Assembly: GCA_000827325.1 (NCBI GenBank)
Contig: KN832873.1
Span: 189,037 to 253,036, forward strand
DNA: 64,000 nt
Reading direction: 5' to 3'
Origin: Oidiodendron maius Zn
Taxonomy: Eukaryota; Ascomycota; Leotiomycetes; Myxotrichaceae
Program-made: the position numbers and the translations under genes
Shown: in pieces, positions 30,843-41,529 of the stretch
Layout of the letters: each line of letters opens with the position of its first letter
Numbering within the stretch: position 1 is the stretch's first letter
The notes under the pieces: model-generated
What the model was told of the DNA's origin: nothing
Database searches by the model: none
Seen by the model: only the letters and a program-made list of their open reading frames with translations

Positions 30843-33314
30843 TCACAATTGCGTGGTAAGCAGGGGTGAAGTAGAACGTCGCGCGACGCGGAGCAGACTG
30901 TCATAGAGGGGATAGACAGTCCCAGCAGCGAATAGGGCGATAACAACACAGAATGAGAACTGGATGGAATAACCGCCGACTGTATTTATGGCATAAATGA
31001 CGAAAGGGAGGGCGGAGGCCCCAAGGCCAGCCGCACTTTCGAGCACGCAAATAACTAGCTTGACACCTTCCCCGGAATTCCGTCCTGCAATGGCAAAAAT
31101 TAAGTTGACCACAAATGACAAGCAGAGTGAGAAGACAAGCGACGCAGTTTCGAGTCCGCCGGCAGAGATCCATTCGACGTTCCTAACAAGCACCGAGAAT
31201 ACGATGCTACTGGCGAAACCGAACAGCAGGAGGATGGGCGGGGGAATGATAAGTGACAAGAAGGCAAAGATGAGTTCGCCCACGCTATATCCAGCAGTTA
31301 AAGCGATTTGAAAATTCGCATTCGTAATGACCAACGACGTGTGTGTACTGAGAGAGATTGCGGAGATGATGTCAGACAAGAAGATTCGGACGCACGTCAA
31401 TGCGCCGGCGGAACAGAACGCTGACAGAGCAGCTATAGCCAATGCTGTGTGGAAGACGGAAAACTTGCCAAAGTTTCTCTGTGGATGGTCTATCCCTAGA
31501 GTATCGCTTCGGGACCGTAGGTCCGATTCCGTCGCTTCCGGGATTGGCATATAGTAAAACACGAGAGCGAGTAGGACCGTAAAAAAAGCGATGGCCAAAT
31601 AGGCCCATTGGATATCAATCAAGCTTCGGGTATCGTTCACGTTGACAAAGAGCACTTTCTGCGCCAGCAGCTGGCTCAACATCCCCCCTAACGCCTCAAC
31701 GGCTTCGCCAAAGAGGACCCGGAATTCAAGGTATTGCGGCGGTCCACAGAGCACGAGAAAGGAGATGGCGCTTATATCGATGAAGGATGAAGCGACACCC
31801 ACAACAAAGTTTGCGACAATAAAGCCGACGTAAGAATTCAGCGCGCCAGATGGCCAGAACATAAGCGTCCCCACGCAGGTGATGCCCAATGCCGTAATGA
31901 AGGTGACTTTGAATCCGAAATTGCGTAGAAGCGGATAACCGAAAAGAGGCCCGATAATGACACCGCCGTAACTAGCGGTTGAAATACCGATAGCTTGGAG
32001 CTGGGTTGTGATAACAGGGATCTCGCCGACGACAGAAAAGAGGATAGTAAAAGTAAATCCAATCACAAAGAGGATGACGCAGATCAAAGCGCAGTATTTG
32101 ACGGATTCGGTGCCTCGCACATCGAGCAAGCACGCGGGGACTTCTGTTGTAGCCACCCTAGCCATGTTAGAGTGTTCGGCTTGTTGTGAGTGATGTCTTG
32201 CTATATCTTGTCGCGCCCCAGGCTCCGTGTCCACTGTGGCGAGAGAGCTTCTTACTCTCATCTGCGACTCCTGGTTTTCAGCGGCAGCGATGGGCCATCC
32301 GGGGATCTCACTATGATTGATTGGATCCGGGGAGGTGGCTTGCGCTCCGGTGACCAGTGCCGACCGCCAGTAACTGCTGCCACGGTTGCGATACGATGAT
32401 GTCTTTGGTACCAATCGCTTCAGTAATGGTCTCAGGGTCGTGATACAAGCACACATAATGCCTACATTGACCTCGACGGCTGACCATAGCAGGGCTAGAC
32501 TAGCATTGTAGGAGAACTCGAGGCTCGTGGTCAGCTTCGTGCTACTTAGATCGCTGAGGCTTGTGGCCGCGAGCTGCACGTAGTAGATGCGCGCAACGTC
32601 CACCACGGTCGCAAAGACGCCAAGGAGGAAAGTTAGGACCAGAACGGTCTTCTGCCGTACGGGTAAGGGCAGGGTGGTCAGCACGGGGATGGGCAAGACG
32701 AGGATGGCGACGTCCGTGGCGACGTTAATGGGAGCTGAGGCAAGATAGATGGTTTCGATGGAGATGCATTTGGGGTTCTGGATGGCGAGATTGTATGCGG
32801 CTTGCACCTGCTGGCATTGGAAGGCGCTAATGAAGGTGAGGACGACGCCGCTGACATTGACAACAGCGAGGATTACGTGCGTGGAATAGTAGAGGACTTT
32901 GGGTTGGTATTGCATAAACCTCAGATAGAGGAGGAGGATGGAGGTTTTGGTGGCCATGAGCGCCGGGTTGTAGAGCACGATGGCGGCATACTCGGAGGCC
33001 AGCAGGGGGGCTTGCCAAGCGGCGGGAATGTTCTTTTCATGGAGTCCTAATCCTTTGTGGGTACCAAAGTCGATGGCAAAGGTCATACCAAAGGCGAGGA
33101 ACTGGGGCGCATGTATCAGTCAGTCACAATCTGAAGTGGAGCACTTGCTTACCCATGCTAGCAGAATAAAATAGTCATCCCAGCCAGGAGCCTTTGTGAT
33201 GGCGAAGCGAGTGACGAGACGCGCAGTCACAAAAACGCTGGCGAGGACAAAGGTCGTGGTCACCCCTATGAAGATCCCCTCGCTGCGGCCGTGTAAATCC
33301 GAGCCCAGCAGCAT
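30843..33314 (-). CDS. Fusion of a fungal rhodopsin-type 7TM domain and a FucP-type MFS transporter, 806 aa, two exons
   Basis: Exon 1 is 33153-33314, exon 2 is 30843-33101. The 51-bp intron (GTAAGC to CCCCAG, with GACTGACTG inside) joins GWDDYFILLAW to FLAFGMTFAI. Residues 1-290 are the fungal integral-membrane 'rhodopsin' domain: GWDDYFILLAW, KTSILLLYLRF, ISAFQCQQVQAAYN, DVAILVLPIPVLTTLPLPVR and a final helix ending in CACITTLRPLLKRL. A polar linker of about 90 residues follows. From about 390 a 12-helix MFS domain resembles L-fucose/glucose-galactose permeases (GPLFGYPLLRNFGFKVTF, VLFGEAVEALGGMLSQL). The frame is open across the join with no stop or splice signal, so the fusion is real in the DNA. 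A nutrient sensor joined to a transporter is an inference. Confidence 0.87.
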
Positions 33315-33966
33315 GGTGTCTCTTCAAGGGTAGAAGGGTTAAAAGGTTGAGAAATCTGGAGTTTGTCCGTCGATGTCAAAGCGCAGGCACGTGATCTTTC
33401 GAAGGCGGCCCAGCCTACAGTAATTTACCCCTTATCTTTCTACCGTCAGTACACAGAACTTTCACACTTAGACAGTCTCCCATAAACCCATTGCATACCT
33501 ACGACCGCCCAGTCTATGGCCGTGACGAACCTAATCCCTGGCGTACTCACGCACTGAACAGACCCCCATTCGCTTAGGCCTACACGTGACCTACAAAGCG
33601 AATATACATAAGGTACGCCTTAGTTTCGCGTTAATTAAAGAATGTTTCTTATACCATTTTCAAATGTTTTTAACCCGTTTTAAATCTATATTAGATGAAA
33701 AAGGTTTACAAAACGTTTCCGGTAAAACGTCGGGTGGACTTCCCCCCTAAAATACGGCAATTCCCGTGACAATTTCTTATTCACGCTAATTTAGTTGCCC
33801 ACTTGAGCTCAGGTGGACGTCCACCAGACCTGTAGACTCATTTAGACTTTCGAAGTCCAATTGACTAACCTATCCAATATCGATGTATTGTTCCATCTCG
33901 GGTAACAATTGCAATTAGGCAAGCGAGAAATGTAATGCTACAAGGTTCAAAGTGTCTATATAATTT
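33315..33966. other. Intergenic stretch of 0.65 kb
   Basis: Promoter side of the 7TM-MFS gene and 3' side of the CoA-transferase gene. A 14-bp palindrome GGTGGACGTCCACC near 33811 is the only structure seen. AT-rich centre. Confidence 0.4.
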
Positions 33967-35274
33967 CTACAGTCCCAATTCTGCTAGTATTGCCTTGTTA
34001 TGCTCCCCAACTGCAGGGACTGCGTCCATTCGAGCGCCATGCCCATCTGCGCAGCCAGGCGGGAGAAGGGCGGGAATTTGGCCTTCGGGCGTATCAATAT
34101 TTATCCAGCGTCCTCGGGCAAGTAATTGCGGGTGGTTCCAGACGCCTTGCATGTGGTTGACGGTCGCATTGGCAATGCTGGCCCGATCCAGGCGGGCAAT
34201 GACCTCTGGTGCGGTAGAGTCCGCAAATGAATCACAGATTATCTTCTTGAGAGCGTCGCGATGCTGTGATCTGAGGGTGTTGTTCATAAATCGAGTGTCA
34301 TTGACAAGGTCCTTGTTCTCCAGTACTTGTATGCAAAAGCTAGTCCACTCTCGTTCGTTTTGGATGCCTAGCATAACAGAACCTCCATCACCAGTCTCAA
34401 AAGACCCATATGGATATATTGTAGCGTGTGATGCACCAGTTGGCTTTGGCCCTGGAGCATTATTGAAAGTGTAATACATCGGGAAACTCATCCACTCCAC
34501 CATGCTCTCGAGCATAGATATGTCAATTTTACAGCCCTGGTTAGTCTTATTTCTTTGCAATAGCGCAGATAAGATATTGGTATAGGCGTACATCCCAGCT
34601 GCAATATCTGCTATTGAAATACCAACTTTAGCGGGCTCAGCTGGAGTTCCAGTGACAGACAGCATGCCGGCTTCGCTCTGGATGAGTAAGTCATATGCTT
34701 TTTTGTCCCGGTATGGCCCATCTTGCCCATAGCCTGAGATATTGCACACAATTAATGAAGGGTGCTTCATATGCAGCTTCTCATACGAGAGACCAAGACG
34801 ATCGGTAGCACCCGGGACTAGGTTCTGGACAAGGATGTCTGCTTTTTCGAGAAGCTTCATCAGGATCGCCAAGTCATCCGAGCTCTTCAGATCGAGAGCC
34901 AAGCTTTCCTTAGACCGGTTAGTCCAAACGAAATGTGAGGCCATACCGTTGACCCGAGTATCGTAGTTCCGCGCAAAGTCACCAATTTTCGGTCTTTCAA
35001 CCTTGATAACGAGGGCACCCAAATCAGCAAGTTGTCTCGTGCAAAACGGCGCAGCAATGGCCTGTTCGAGGCTAACAACAGTAATTCCTGCCAATGGGAG
35101 ATGCGTAGCATTGGGTTGCCCAGATTGTGGTGGCGCCTTTGACGCCAAATATCGACACAGTCCTGGCCATTGCCGCCCGTGGATTAATTGTACTCGGCGA
35201 GATGACAACGTGTTCCTGTCATTCCAGACTAAACGACTCACAGAGCCGAAACTGGAGCGATAACTTGCTTTCAT
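33967..35274 (-). CDS. Class III (CaiB/BaiF) CoA-transferase, mitochondrial, 435 aa
   Basis: Single exon, complete. Residues 1-45 are basic and Ser-rich (MKASYRSSFGSVSRLVWNDR and RRVQLIHGRQWPGLCRYLAS), a likely mitochondrial presequence. Family III CoA-transferase features follow: PLAGITVVSLEQAIAAPFCT, ADLGALVIKVERP, the stretch FVWTNRSKESLALDLKS, DILVQNLVPGATDRLGLSYE, and ISGYGQDGPYRDKKAYDLLI. The last carries the conserved YD.L.Q block whose Asp is the catalytic nucleophile in this family. The protein resembles the human SUGCT and bacterial dicarboxylate CoA-transferases in plan. Dicarboxylate (for example glutarate or itaconate-type) activation is plausible but not proven. It is divergent from an acyl-CoA dehydrogenase gene with a 504-bp shared upstream region, which suggests a joint catabolic pathway. 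Confidence 0.9.
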   Translation of the reverse strand: MKASYRSSFGSVSRLVWNDRNTLSSRRVQLIHGRQWPGLCRYLASKAPPQSGQPNATHLPLAGITVVSLEQAIAAPFCTRQLADLGALVIKVERPKIGDFARNYDTRVNGMASHFVWTNRSKESLALDLKSSDDLAILMKLLEKADILVQNLVPGATDRLGLSYEKLHMKHPSLIVCNISGYGQDGPYRDKKAYDLLIQSEAGMLSVTGTPAEPAKVGISIADIAAGMYAYTNILSALLQRNKTNQGCKIDISMLESMVEWMSFPMYYTFNNAPGPKPTGASHATIYPYGSFETGDGGSVMLGIQNEREWTSFCIQVLENKDLVNDTRFMNNTLRSQHRDALKKIICDSFADSTAPEVIARLDRASIANATVNHMQGVWNHPQLLARGRWINIDTPEGQIPALLPPGCADGHGARMDAVPAVGEHNKAILAELGL

Positions 35275-35778
35275 GCTTTGAAATCAAATGATCATGGCCT
35301 TCTGAGTCGTTTGCAGGTGTATGCTTGAGTGGAATTGACTAATGTATATTACCGGGCAAGGTGATATTGGGCTCTACGAACAGAGACAGCAATAACTAGA
35401 CGATAGAATAGAATTTTAGATTGTCGGAGTTCCCATATCCTTGTTATGCAAACTCTGTGGGCGGCAAAATTCCGTTGAGAGGAGAATCGATGCAATGGCT
35501 GTTAATAATTAGCCCCGGGGAGTTTTCCAGCTAGACGAGTCAGTGAAGTCGGCTTTATGGCCACCATCATGTAAAAGTCGGCTATATGACCGCCATCACG
35601 TAATAGCCGGCTACCAATAATGTCGCTCCGGGATTTCCCAGGGAATATATTCCTTTGACTACAAGAACGCATATTCTTGAAGCTCGTAGCATTTCTTGCA
35701 AGGCGCGTCCTTGCTTGTCCCGAGACCCTCTTGTCGGCCTTTTTGAACTCCGACATTCGTTTGTGTTCATCACGCACA
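35275..35778. promoter_or_regulatory. Shared divergent promoter of the CoA-transferase and acyl-CoA dehydrogenase genes
   Basis: Five hundred and four bases between two divergent starts. It contains a 29-bp tandem repeat at 35547-35615 (units starting AGTCGGCTTTATGGCC, AGTCGGCTATATGACC and AGCCGGCTA). No known fungal factor site was assigned. Co-regulation is inferred from the layout. Confidence 0.55.
35547..35615 (+). repeat. 29-bp tandem repeat in the divergent promoter
   Basis: Two full units and the start of a third; unit starts are at 35547, 35576 and 35605. The core GTCGGCTWTATGRCCRCCAT contains CGG and CCGCCAT elements. Confidence 0.8.
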
Positions 35779-37188
35779 ATGGCTGCAGTTTTTCCTCGGC
35801 GCATGTGGCGCCCCATCTTTGGGCTTGCTCGCCATCGATCGTCGATCTTAGGATCTAATAGACCGAACAAGATGCCTTTAAATCATTTTTCAGCGTCTGT
35901 ATCACGATCAATTATGGGGATGGCCGGTTTCTCCGATGCTCAACTGACGGTCCAAGAAGCAATCTCTCAAGTTTGCTCCCAGTTTCCAAATACATACTGG
36001 CAAGAACTTGACCAGAATGAGCAAGATCCCAAGGAATTCCATGCTGCGATGGCCAAAGATGGCTGGTTGGGCATCGCTCTCCCTGAGGAACTTGGTGGTT
36101 CTGGACTAGGTAAGTCCAGTGAGGCTCTGGCATGGTATGCATATTTCAAGTTAATGAGGCTAATAACCTTCGTATATTAAGGAATTTCAGAAGCTGTGAT
36201 GATGATGCAAACTATCACACAATCTGGCGCGGGAATGGCCGGGGCCCAAGCAATTCATGCTAATGTATACGCGACTCAGCCTCTGGCAAGATTCGGCACC
36301 AAGGAGCAACTAAAAGAAACAATTCCTAATATCATATCTGGAAAGTGGCGTACCTGCTTTGGTGTTACAGAGCCAAATACTGGTCTTGATACACTTCGGC
36401 TGAAGACTATAGCGAAGAAGCAACTCGACGGAACTTACAGTGTTACGGGTCAAAAAATCTGGATTACATGTGCCCAGGTTGCTTCAAAAATGATCCTGCT
36501 TGCTCGAACTACTCCTATAGAAGAAGTCATAAAACCTAGCGAAGGGCTGTCATTGTTTTGTATTAATCTTGACAAAGCCAAACCTGGTTTACACATGCAG
36601 AAAATCAAGAAGATGGGTGGTCGTGCAGTAGATGCGAACGAGGTGTTTTTTGACAACTATAAAATCCCGGCAGACTCCCTTATCGGCGCCGAGAACCAGG
36701 GGTTTAAAATTATTCTACATGGGATGAACGCTGAGCGGTGCTTACTTGCAGGTGAAGCACTTGGTTTAGGATACGCTGCTTTAGCAAAGGCAGCTAAATA
36801 CGCCAAGGAACGTATTGTATTTCAGAGACCTATTGGTATGAACCAGGGCGTTGCGCATCCACTAGCCGATGCCTACATGAGACTGGAGGCAGCAAAACTG
36901 GCAACGTATCATGCTGCTAGGCTCTATGACTCGAGCAAGACCGACAGCTCGATTACTACGGATGCTATCGGTGTAGCATGCAATAGTGCCAAGTATGTGG
37001 CTGCGGAGGCCGCATTTACGGCATGCGAAAAGGCCCTTCTAGCTCATGGCGGAATGGGATATGCACTGGAATATGATGTAGAGAGGTATTTCCGGGAATG
37101 TCTCGTTCCACGCATCGCTCCTGTTAGCCGTGAGATGATTTTGAACTACATCAGCGAAAAGGTGCTTGATCTGCCTCGGAGTTACTAG
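35779..37188 (+). CDS. Acyl-CoA dehydrogenase, probably mitochondrial, 445 aa, two exons
   Basis: Exon 1 is 35779-36109, exon 2 is 36182-37188. The 72-bp intron (GTAAGT to TATTAAG) joins LGGSGLG to ISEAVMMMQTI in phase. The N-terminus is basic (MAAVFPRRMWRPIFGLARHR), consistent with a mitochondrial presequence. The ACAD fold follows in order: helical N-domain (DGWLGIALPEELGGSG), beta-barrel (CFGVTEPNTGLDTLRLKTIA and VTGQKIWITCAQVA), then C-domain (RIVFQRPIGMNQGVAHPLAD and LLAHGGMGYALEYDVERYFR). An upstream in-frame ATG at 35677 would give a longer leader; 35779 was chosen because it starts the basic targeting stretch. With the divergent CoA-transferase it could activate and then desaturate a short acid. 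Substrate not assigned. Confidence 0.9.
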
Positions 37189-38130
37189 ATATCGGGCGCA
37201 AGGAGTGCTACTGTACAATACTTTCACCATATTTGAGGGGTGCTTCGTTGGTAGGGTTAATTCCCAATTCCTCTTCGAATGCGACCAGTGTGAAGTAGAC
37301 TAGGTGATAGCAGGGGGAGATCGGCGTGCCGTCTTCAGTGGAGTGGATGCAACCGACAGGTTCGAGTAAAGGTCTTTACAGTTGAGCGTAAGGCTAAGTT
37401 TTTGTACTTGATGAGCTTTAAGAGCCTGGAGCGCGACAGTGTTTTGCCTTGGTATCTGCTTAAAAGGTCGTTGGTTGTATTCGTGGCCGAGGTAATCATG
37501 GTCCTACTTTGGCTACACACATGGCAGAAGAACGCATGATGCTGGAATATTATGGCAGATATCTGCGCCGTGTTAAAGAATGGATGCTCCTTATTCCAAT
37601 TCTTGGGTGAAACGTACCTTTATCACCTTTGCACAATCCTGCTTCTTCCACCTATCAAGAAGAGAGACTGAGTGCCGCCTAAATAATTGCGACAAAATTC
37701 CGCAGCCGAGGGGATGTCTCTGGCACTCGAACTAGCTAGCTGTAAATTTGATGAATATATTAGAGATTCCTTAGTAAAATTCGCTAGAAATAACCAAGAT
37801 TATCCGTTGCTCTTCGTGGTTTTGCATCGTCGATTGACTAATGCGCAGTCAAGTCGGCAACCTCAGCTTTTGAGGAGCCGGAGATATTTTGCCTTAGCAT
37901 TGGGAACAATTGTGTTCCAGTCCTGTCTGGATTCTCTTCTAAGTACTATTCCTGTATTATGAGATTATAGGCACGGTAAACAAAGAGTCAGGTTACTCTA
38001 TTCTCTAATAGTGCGCGTGGGAGAAGATTTCATCTGCGCAAGGGTGCTGCCTTCTTGATGTTGTTACCCACCTCGAATCGGCTATTTGGTTCGAATAAAG
38101 TACATGGTATATTTGTTACATACATATTGC
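37189..38130. other. Intergenic stretch of 0.94 kb, no supported gene
   Basis: A 91-codon frame at 37687-37962 lacks recognisable features. This is the 3' flank of both neighbours. Confidence 0.35.
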
Positions 38131-40807
38131 TTATAAGTATCGCTCAAGAATATCGAAATCTTGCACGCCTTGTTCATCGTTGACGTAATTGTCTGGATTC
38201 AGGTAATATTCGAAGTCATCACCCATATCTTCCATTCCCCAACTTAGCAGCGGGACATTAAAAACTTGCTCTTGATTCACAGATAGGTTTGAGGGTTCCA
38301 AAGGCATATGATTATCCTGCGGGGAAGTATGTGTACTTCCGCTTGGATGTGTCATTCCCGTATTCTTAGATGCTGTTTCAACGTTTGGTCGGGCAGCACT
38401 CAGTCCCGACTCCTGCACGCGTTCCGTTTCATTGCTGCAGAGTATCTGAGCGATTGGTTGGTCAATATATTGAAGAAATAGTTCCAACACGGTATTATTG
38501 ATCTTCCAATACTTCTGGATCTCTTTTAGCCCAAGTAAGCAAATTTGAGCTCGATGTTCTGCGAGTTTCTTGGCGACCCCTGTGGAACGTCGAATATCAA
38601 TCGTATGAATACACAGCGACGCAAAGATGCTGGTGATTCTATATGCATAACTTAGTAAAGGTTTCCGGCATATAATGTACGCATCTTACGAGTGCATTTG
38701 ACCAAACTGAATCATATTTTGAGATAACATATCTTCGACGATGCGAGTTATTTGACAAGCTGCCTGGAGTGCTATCCGTCCGTCCCCACTATTATTGTCG
38801 TGTGTATATCGCAGAAAGCTATTACGATATATCAAAATCAGCAGATGACTATCACCCATTGTTAGTCTAGTATTATCGTAGGCGCTCATCGCATGCTAAC
38901 ACTTACTTGTATGCTAAATTCAGGAGATCTGTCCAAATGTTCCGGGCCTTGTAGCCTAATTCAGAACGGTTCGTCTCTGCCGGTACATCCTGTGCCCATT
39001 GATGAAGGGCTGCAATCACTTCTTCGTTACCATCGAGGTCAGAATGTTTCTCGCCTAGCGAAAACTGGCGGTTTATGACCTTTCCGACTGCTCTGGATCA
39101 TTAGCAAGTGATCAGTAAAACGGTAAAGTGAAGTGGGACGGACGCAGTCTAGCAATTTCCACCATCTTGATAGAATACGCAGCGTGCTCCGGTTGGGTCC
39201 GTGCAAATGGACAAGGAAGGCTCTCCTCAGTGTCAAACTCGAAGTCGGAGAGACTTAGGCTTTCAGCATCGCAGTCTTCGTCTTTAATACGCATTGGCAA
39301 GCCCAATGAAGCAGAACTCTGACGATCACGGACCTATAAGAGTTAGCACAGCTTTATGTCATACTCAAGTCGATTGACTGACATAGATAGACCACCAAAT
39401 TCGTCTCCTCAACCGAGCCGCCTTAGTTTCCATTGCCGTAAATCGCGATCTGGCCCCCTTAGTCAGACTCTAGAGAAACAGACGGCTAGAAACTTACGAT
39501 CTGTGAAAACCAGAGGATTGTGCCAGGGTTACTGCTATGCCCAACCAATATCTTACGTCTTTGATGTCTGATATTCCTGCTCTCCAAAAGCTCAGCAGAA
39601 ACACAGTCTGAAGCGTTATTACCTTGTCCGTTTCCCAATCTGCCTCAAAAAGAATTTTTGCGCGATTGTACAGCTGATGTTTGGCTTCGCGGCGATCTTG
39701 GAATCCTAATCGGAGAATGGCATCTTCGTCGCAATATGTTGTTCCAATAAAGAGCACAGCTTGTAGTAACAAGGGTGACAACGTCTCGGCGCTAAACTGT
39801 TGAGCGGTTTCCACCTTATCAAGGATCGGAAAACAAGGATGGAACCACTGGAAGTAGGCCTGCAACGCTGGAAGGTAGTTATGAGCCTCAGGTAACTTAA
39901 AAGCGCCCTCACCTTCGAGATACCGAAATTTATACGATCTATGAGACTGGCCGGCTGGTGTTCCACCCTGGCCGTCCAGAGGCTGGGTTTCATCGGAGAT
40001 GGAATAGCATAATTGATTCTTTCGCGCTTCCAAAGTATCCGTTCCTGTTGATGGATGCTGACTAAGGTGGCGAAGGGGTCACTGGCATCCGTGTATAGCT
40101 TAATTTAGTGGTGATAACATGAACTCAGTCCCAGGACGCAAGGGATGAGCATTCCGATATTCGGCGCCGAATATCGGAGGAATCACTGAATGTTCGAATA
40201 TATAAGGAGGCTATTCAGACGCTCTGTAGTTAGTGAGTAGAGTCAAAATATCAGCTGTGTTCTATCCTATATGCTTAGTAATTCATTGCTTCAGCCAATC
40301 AGAAGAGAGTTCCACCAACAGTTCCATGCCGGGCAACCGTTCGCGTGACACAAGTCAACAAATTTGACTCGCCAAAGAAAAAAAACTTCTCCTTTGGTGT
40401 ACCTTGCTGCGCGGAGGGCGAAACATGCGTCGGCGTTGAAGCAGGGCCCGCAGATGATTCTGTTGTGAGTGGGTTATGCACAACAGAAGAAGTATCAGGG
40501 TCATTAATGCGTGCATTTTCAGCAGGTGCGTGGGCACTTGCTACGGACGATTGCTTTCGAGCTTTCCGGGGATATCTTCCGAGCCACGCGTCAGTCCTAC
40601 TATTCAACAAAGGCATCGTTCGCAAATTTACCTGCCTCGCCGAGAGGGCAATACCTCACAGGCCGATTTGCTGGATTGGCAGTTCCAACAGGGTTGCATA
40701 TCCATCACATTACAACGGACTCGGCGCAGATTGCATTCCCTACAGGCATGCTTCGCACGGAGTCCTGTACGAGGCATTTCCGGGCGTATATTTAGAAACG
40801 CCGTCAT
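38131..40807 (-). CDS. Zn2Cys6 fungal transcription factor, about eight exons
   Basis: Exon 1 (40632-40807, start MTAFLNIRPEMPRTG) holds the zinc cluster KHACRECNLRRVRCNVMDMQ with PCWNCQSSKSAC: CX2CX6CX7CX2CX6C. Exon 2 starts at 40575 after a 56-bp intron and reads RYPRKARKQSSVASAH, reaching ESNLLTC near 40340. Its 3' boundary and the start of exon 3 (near 40064) are uncertain. Exon 3 ends at 39498 and begins the fungal_trans regulatory domain (LPALQAYFQWFHPCFPILDK). Well-supported exons follow: 39383-39449 (LRRRIWWSIY), 39144-39333 (VRDRQSSASLGLPMRIKDED), 38907-39087, 38690-38848 and 38131-38638. The C-terminus is acidic (DMGDDFEYYLNPDNY), a possible activation domain. It resembles cutinase-type regulators. 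It may control nearby metabolic genes, by proximity only. A 26-bp palindrome lies in the uncertain exon 2-3 interval. Confidence 0.78.
40153..40178. promoter_or_regulatory. 26-bp perfect palindrome inside the Zn2Cys6 gene
   Basis: The half-site TCCGATATTCGGC is followed by its exact complement, GCCGAATATCGGA. CGG/CCG triplets recur, the kind of unit bound by Zn2Cys6 dimers. A hairpin in RNA or an autoregulatory site are both possible; neither is shown. Confidence 0.55.
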
Positions 40808-41529
40808 GAGACGGTCATGAAGCCGCAGGTGCCCGAATTTGTCCCCGACGGAACTTAAACGACGATATTGTTTGCACTGAGAGGCGGCATTTAGGGGTTC
40901 ATGTTGTCGCCACAAACCTCTGAGATCAAAGTGCTCGGGAGATGAGGTAATATATGCCGGGCCCCGCTCCCACTTACGAGCAGTCATCAAGCCGTGAATA
41001 AGAGTATTTACAACTTTAAGTGGCTTTCCTTATCCCTGTAAAGTAGATGGTGTGATGGCAGCCAACTATTTTAGATTGTTATAAAATATTCATTTAGTGA
41101 TTTGGGATGAGTAACCCCTCTATGGGCTGCCTCGGCCTACGATAGTTAAGTCCGATTTGTAGTCCTGGTATTAGCAAGTCCTCGTATTACCCGCATAGCT
41201 CGGAGAGCTGCGTGTTGAACAATCGTCTCCATAGGTAATATTATAGAATTATTAAGTAGAAATATCACTTATTTACTCATGGCTATAATATATCTTACAC
41301 ATATATATTACAATATAAGGGACTAAGTAATAGGTTATTAGTACTTAAGTTGACACTAGACTAAAGAGAGAAGAAGTACAATTATGGAGTATAAATTCAA
41401 TATAAATATAGTATATAGGTAAGCCTAGCTAGTCCTTAAATCAACTAGTCACAAGCTGAAACCTTCTAGTACTAGTGAGATTGCCTGTTAGGTGACGAGG
41501 GCTATCACGGGTACAGTTTGTGATAAATA
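40808..41529. other. Intergenic stretch of 0.7 kb, AT-rich
   Basis: Upstream of the regulator and downstream of the secreted-protein gene. The minus-strand frame upstream of 40807 continues open to 40990, so the regulator might start earlier. No other feature. Confidence 0.4.

Noticed and set aside
31995-33174. Several plus-strand frames of 60-80 codons
   Set aside because: Antisense shadows of the 7TM-MFS fusion gene.
33935-34474. 179-codon plus-strand open frame
   Set aside because: Antisense to the CoA-transferase gene, which has clear family motifs.
38080-38105. GGTTCGAAT stretch resembling a tRNA B box
   Set aside because: The following bases do not fit a T-arm and no matching A box or cloverleaf could be drawn. 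No tRNA was found elsewhere by eye.
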